Position numbers and translations under genes: made by a program. Positions 5,451 to 7,572 of a stretch of 7,572 nucleotides of DNA are shown here, piece by piece. How positions within the stretch are numbered: position 1 is the first letter of the stretch; every line of letters begins with the position of its first letter. Origin of the DNA: an uncultured Fastidiosipila sp. (GTDB lineage Bacteria; Bacillota; Clostridia; Saccharofermentanales; Fastidiosipilaceae). The stretch covers positions 1-7,572 of the forward strand of contig CALLQJ010000429.1 in NCBI GenBank assembly GCA_938014865.1, written 5' to 3'. Below the pieces are notes generated by a model. It did no database searches. It saw nothing but the letters and a program-made list of their open reading frames with translations, and was not told the DNA's origin.

Positions 5451-5759
5451 ATGGAAATCAAAGATGATGCCGCTCGTTTAGGCAAAATTATTCGCAAGCA
5501 CCGAAAAGAAAAGGATATGACGCAGGCAGACTTGGCCTGTCATTCGCAGATGAACGAAAGTTATCTTTCTGCGGTTGAATGCGGCTACAGTTATGTGAGC
5601 GTGAGCAAATACTTAAGCATCTGCGACGGATTGGGCGTCTGTCCGCTCGAGCTGATGAAAGAATACATCGCCGAGCTGGAGCCGGATCCCGAAGAGGGCC
5701 CGCCGTCCGATGAACCCCCTTCCGATACCCCTTCCTGGTTTTTGGATGCGGGCTTTTGA
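5451..5759 (+). CDS. small XRE-family helix-turn-helix regulator with acidic Pro-rich tail
   Basis: Predicted DNA-binding protein of 102 residues. The Cro/C1-type domain spans about 10-70: LGKIIRKHRKEKDMTQADLA (10-29) holds helix 1 and the first HTH helix, and NESYLSAVECG (35-45) is the recognition helix with the family's ...ExG ending. After the domain comes an acidic, proline-rich tail (75-95, with PPSDEPPSDTPS) ending in WFLDAGF. I chose ATG 5451 because AAGGAGG lies five bases upstream and the HTH fits; earlier in-frame ATGs at 5328 and 5430 would add a segment with no domain resemblance. Its target is unknown; such small XRE proteins often repress their own promoter or a neighbour. It lies 83 bases before mutM with no convincing terminator between them, so some co-transcription is possible. 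Confidence 0.85.
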   Translation: MEIKDDAARLGKIIRKHRKEKDMTQADLACHSQMNESYLSAVECGYSYVSVSKYLSICDGLGVCPLELMKEYIAELEPDPEEGPPSDEPPSDTPSWFLDAGF

Positions 5760-5825
5760 CCCGATGCGGGCAGCGCTTCTTCAGCAGCGAGAATTTATTC
5801 AGATCAAGCCGTGAAATAAGCGGAT

Positions 5826-5842
5826 TATGCTAAAATGTAAGC
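5826..5842 (+). promoter_or_regulatory. extended -10 promoter of mutM (probable leaderless start)
   Basis: TATGCTAAAAT (5826-5836) is a TG-n extended -10 with hexamer TAAAAT (5831-5836), lacking a recognisable -35. Only six bases, GTAAGC, separate the hexamer from the mutM ATG at 5843, so the expected transcription start falls on or next to the start codon. Confidence 0.55.
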
Positions 5843-6694
5843 ATGCCGGAATTAGCTGAAGTAGAAACCATCAGACAGTATCTTCTGCCTGTTTTGCAGG
5901 GCGCCGTGCTTGAGCATTTTGAACTGAGAAGATCTGATCTGGGCATAGCCGAAGAAGATCCCTTGCAGCCTTCCGATGCGGAAGGCTGTGTGCTTTCGGC
6001 CGTCCGCCGCAAGGGAAAATATCTGGATTTTCTTTTCGGCCCTGAGCTGCACTTAATCATTCATCTCGGCATGAGCGGCAAGCTCATTTATCTTCCTCCG
6101 GAAACCGTCCTTGAAGAGCACGCACTTTATCAGCACAAACATACCCATGCCGTCTGGCATTTTTCGAGCGGCAGCCTGCTCTTTAACGATGTCCGCCGCT
6201 TCGGCAGCCTTTCGCTTTATAAAGCAGCGCCCGGAAGCCTTGTGCCGCCTCTGGCAAAATTAGGCCCGGATGCCTTATCGGATTCCCTTACGGCCGACTA
6301 TCTCTTTGCCGAAAAAAAGCGGCACCCCAAGCTCACGGTCAAGGGCTTCCTGCTCGATCAGCACATTATCGCCGGACTGGGCAATATTTACACAGATGAA
6401 ATATTATATGCGGCAAGGATCCGTCCCGACAGCAGAATGAAGCGGCTCAGCCGAAAGGATCTCCAAAAGATTCTCCGTGAATGCCGGCGGATACTGACCG
6501 AGGCCATCGCCTGCGGCGGAACGACCTTCCGGGATTATCGAAATGCCCTCGACCATCAGGGCGCTTATCAGAAAAAATTATCGGTCTACGGACGCGCAGG
6601 GGTGCCTTGTCCCTCCTGCGGAAGAGCTCTTGAAAGCAAAACGATCGCCGGCAGACACTCGGTCTTCTGCAGGCATTGCCAGATTCGGAAATAA
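5843..6694 (+). CDS. mutM: formamidopyrimidine-DNA glycosylase (Fpg/MutM)
   Basis: Base-excision repair enzyme that removes 8-oxoguanine and formamidopyrimidines and nicks the abasic site. It has 283 residues, close to the E. coli enzyme's 269. The N-terminal MPELAEVET provides the nucleophile Pro2 and catalytic Glu3, so the start must be this ATG; Ala5 replaces the usual Pro of PELPEVET. Lys59 (RRKGKYL) matches the conserved catalytic-domain lysine. LGMSGKL (75-81) and DVRRFG (116-121) hold the intercalation-loop residues. The helix-two-turn-helix segment is GLGNIYTDEILYAA (178-191), and the C-terminal zinc finger uses C256, C259, C276 and C279. All key residues are intact. There is no Shine-Dalgarno sequence. 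The next gene follows after nine bases. Confidence 0.96.
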   Translation: MPELAEVETIRQYLLPVLQGAVLEHFELRRSDLGIAEEDPLQPSDAEGCVLSAVRRKGKYLDFLFGPELHLIIHLGMSGKLIYLPPETVLEEHALYQHKHTHAVWHFSSGSLLFNDVRRFGSLSLYKAAPGSLVPPLAKLGPDALSDSLTADYLFAEKKRHPKLTVKGFLLDQHIIAGLGNIYTDEILYAARIRPDSRMKRLSRKDLQKILRECRRILTEAIACGGTTFRDYRNALDHQGAYQKKLSVYGRAGVPCPSCGRALESKTIAGRHSVFCRHCQIRK

Positions 6695-6703
6695 AGGTGG
6701 CTT

Positions 6704-7572
6704 ATGGAAACAAAAACTTTTTTTACAGGTTCTTACGGGGAAAAGAGCATCGGCCTTCTCCGGCTCGATGAAAGAGGCAGAATGTCCCGAAAGGTCTTAG
6801 CGGAGCAAAGCGGGGCAAGCTATTTAGCCTATTGCAGCGAACGGCAGCTGCTTTATGCCTTGACAAGCTCAGACCGGGCGGGGGCGTATTTACACGTTTA
6901 CCGCTATGAAGATGAGCAGCTCCGGCTCCTGCGCCGCTGCAGGCAGTCTTCACCGGGCGCCTGCCACCTGGCGATCAGCCGTGAATGGCTGCTGATCGCT
7001 TATTACAAAGGCGGTGCGGCCGATATTTTTAAGCTCGATGAAGACGGCCTGCCGGAAGAACGGCCGCGTTTCACGGTAAAGCATGAAGGCGGAGGGCCTG
7101 AGCCGCAGCAGGACAGCGCCCATATCCACTGGGTTTATGTGAAAGAAGGCAGCCCCGATACGCTGCGCTTTTATTTAATTGACCTCGGCAATGACAGTTT
7201 CTGCGAGTATTTTCTGCAGGACGGCAAAGGGCCCGCAGAGCACAGCCTGAGACTTGCGCACATCGTAAATTTCCCGCCCGGGAGCGGCCCCCGGCACGCC
7301 GTCGCAGACGAGGCCCGGGGAATGCTCTATGTCTTAAGTGAACTCGACAGCAGGCTCTACCCTATGAAAATGAAAGACGATGGCTTCATGCTGAAAGATG
7401 CATGGCCCCTTCGTGCAGAGGATGCGGCCGGCGAATCTTGGGGCGGCGCGATCCGGGCAGACGATGCCATGAGCCTTCTTTTTTGTTCCAACCGCGGGGA
7501 TGAAACGATCCGCTGGTTTGAGATCCGGGATGGCCTCCGGCACTATGGCCTCGCCACGTATGCCGTATCGTT
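6704..7572 (+). CDS. pgl: lactonase-family beta-propeller protein, 6-phosphogluconolactonase-like (partial at right edge)
   Basis: The first 289 residues of a seven-bladed-propeller lactonase (YbhE/YkgB family, usually about 340 residues); roughly 50 residues lie outside the window. Family landmarks appear in order: FFTGSYGEKSIGLLRLDERG (6-25), SPGACHLAIS (83-92), AYYKGGAADIF (99-109), DSAHIHW (137-143), IDLGNDSFCEY (159-169), PPGSGPRHAV (191-200), LYVLSELDS (208-216) and LLFCSNRGDETIRWFEI (258-274). Proven members hydrolyse 6-phosphogluconolactone in the pentose phosphate pathway; the whole family is broader, so the substrate is likely but not certain. There is no signal peptide, so it is cytosolic. 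AAAGGTGG lies just before ATG 6704 at a short spacing, and mutM ends nine bases earlier, so the two are probably co-transcribed. Confidence 0.85.
   Translation, partial: METKTFFTGSYGEKSIGLLRLDERGRMSRKVLAEQSGASYLAYCSERQLLYALTSSDRAGAYLHVYRYEDEQLRLLRRCRQSSPGACHLAISREWLLIAYYKGGAADIFKLDEDGLPEERPRFTVKHEGGGPEPQQDSAHIHWVYVKEGSPDTLRFYLIDLGNDSFCEYFLQDGKGPAEHSLRLAHIVNFPPGSGPRHAVADEARGMLYVLSELDSRLYPMKMKDDGFMLKDAWPLRAEDAAGESWGGAIRADDAMSLLFCSNRGDETIRWFEIRDGLRHYGLATYAVS

Noticed and set aside
5745..5771. Nine-base direct repeat GATGCGGGC
   Set aside because: Two copies only, one inside the XRE 3' coding end; short enough to arise by chance in this GC-rich sequence.
5774..5789. Stem-loop between XRE and mutM as a terminator
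   Set aside because: Only four base pairs and no U-run follows.

Overview
The window looks like an ordinary chromosomal stretch of a moderately GC-rich bacterium of the Bacillota. The pointers are strong AGGAGG-type ribosome binding sites on most genes, the order upp-atpB-atpE-atpF-atpH without a visible atpI, a stand-alone THUMP/adenine-N6-type RNA methyltransferase of the YpsC/RlmL kind, and a mutM gene. Erysipelotrichia is a reasonable guess but I cannot prove it from the sequence. I see no transposase, integrase, tRNA, rRNA or CRISPR array.

Left half, minus strand (1-5083). Read in the direction of transcription: an extended -10 promoter near 5075-5083, an RNA methyltransferase (5005-3710), and 30 bases later a sugar-phosphate nucleotidyltransferase (3679-2930). 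Next comes upp (2857-2216) with its own promoter (2888-2916) and a clear intrinsic terminator (2113-2145). The ATP synthase operon follows with its own good -35/-10 promoter (1999-2027): atpB, atpE, atpF and a delta-like gene running off the left edge. The four Atp proteins would build the membrane sector (a, c, b) and part of the stalk; the alpha, gamma, beta and epsilon genes presumably lie beyond base 1. The c subunit lacks the Na+ ligands of Na+-type rings, so proton coupling is predicted.

Divergent intergenic region (5006-5450), with an AT-rich core, then the right half on the plus strand: a small XRE-type regulator (5451-5759), mutM (5843-6694) and, nine bases later, a lactonase-family (6-phosphogluconolactonase-like) beta-propeller gene cut by the right edge.

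The most interesting points are these. (1) The delta-subunit gene starts directly at the C-terminal domain, translationally coupled to atpF and with no N-terminal domain; its frame stays open to the window edge past the normal end of the protein, so it is either a mini-delta with a tail or a fusion. (2) mutM has no ribosome binding site, and a strong extended -10 ends six bases before its ATG, suggesting a leaderless mRNA. (3) The ribosome binding site of the XRE gene lies in the six-base loop of a perfect hairpin touching the start codon. (4) The c subunit has a degraded glycine motif. I did not find a convincing entirely new multi-gene system.
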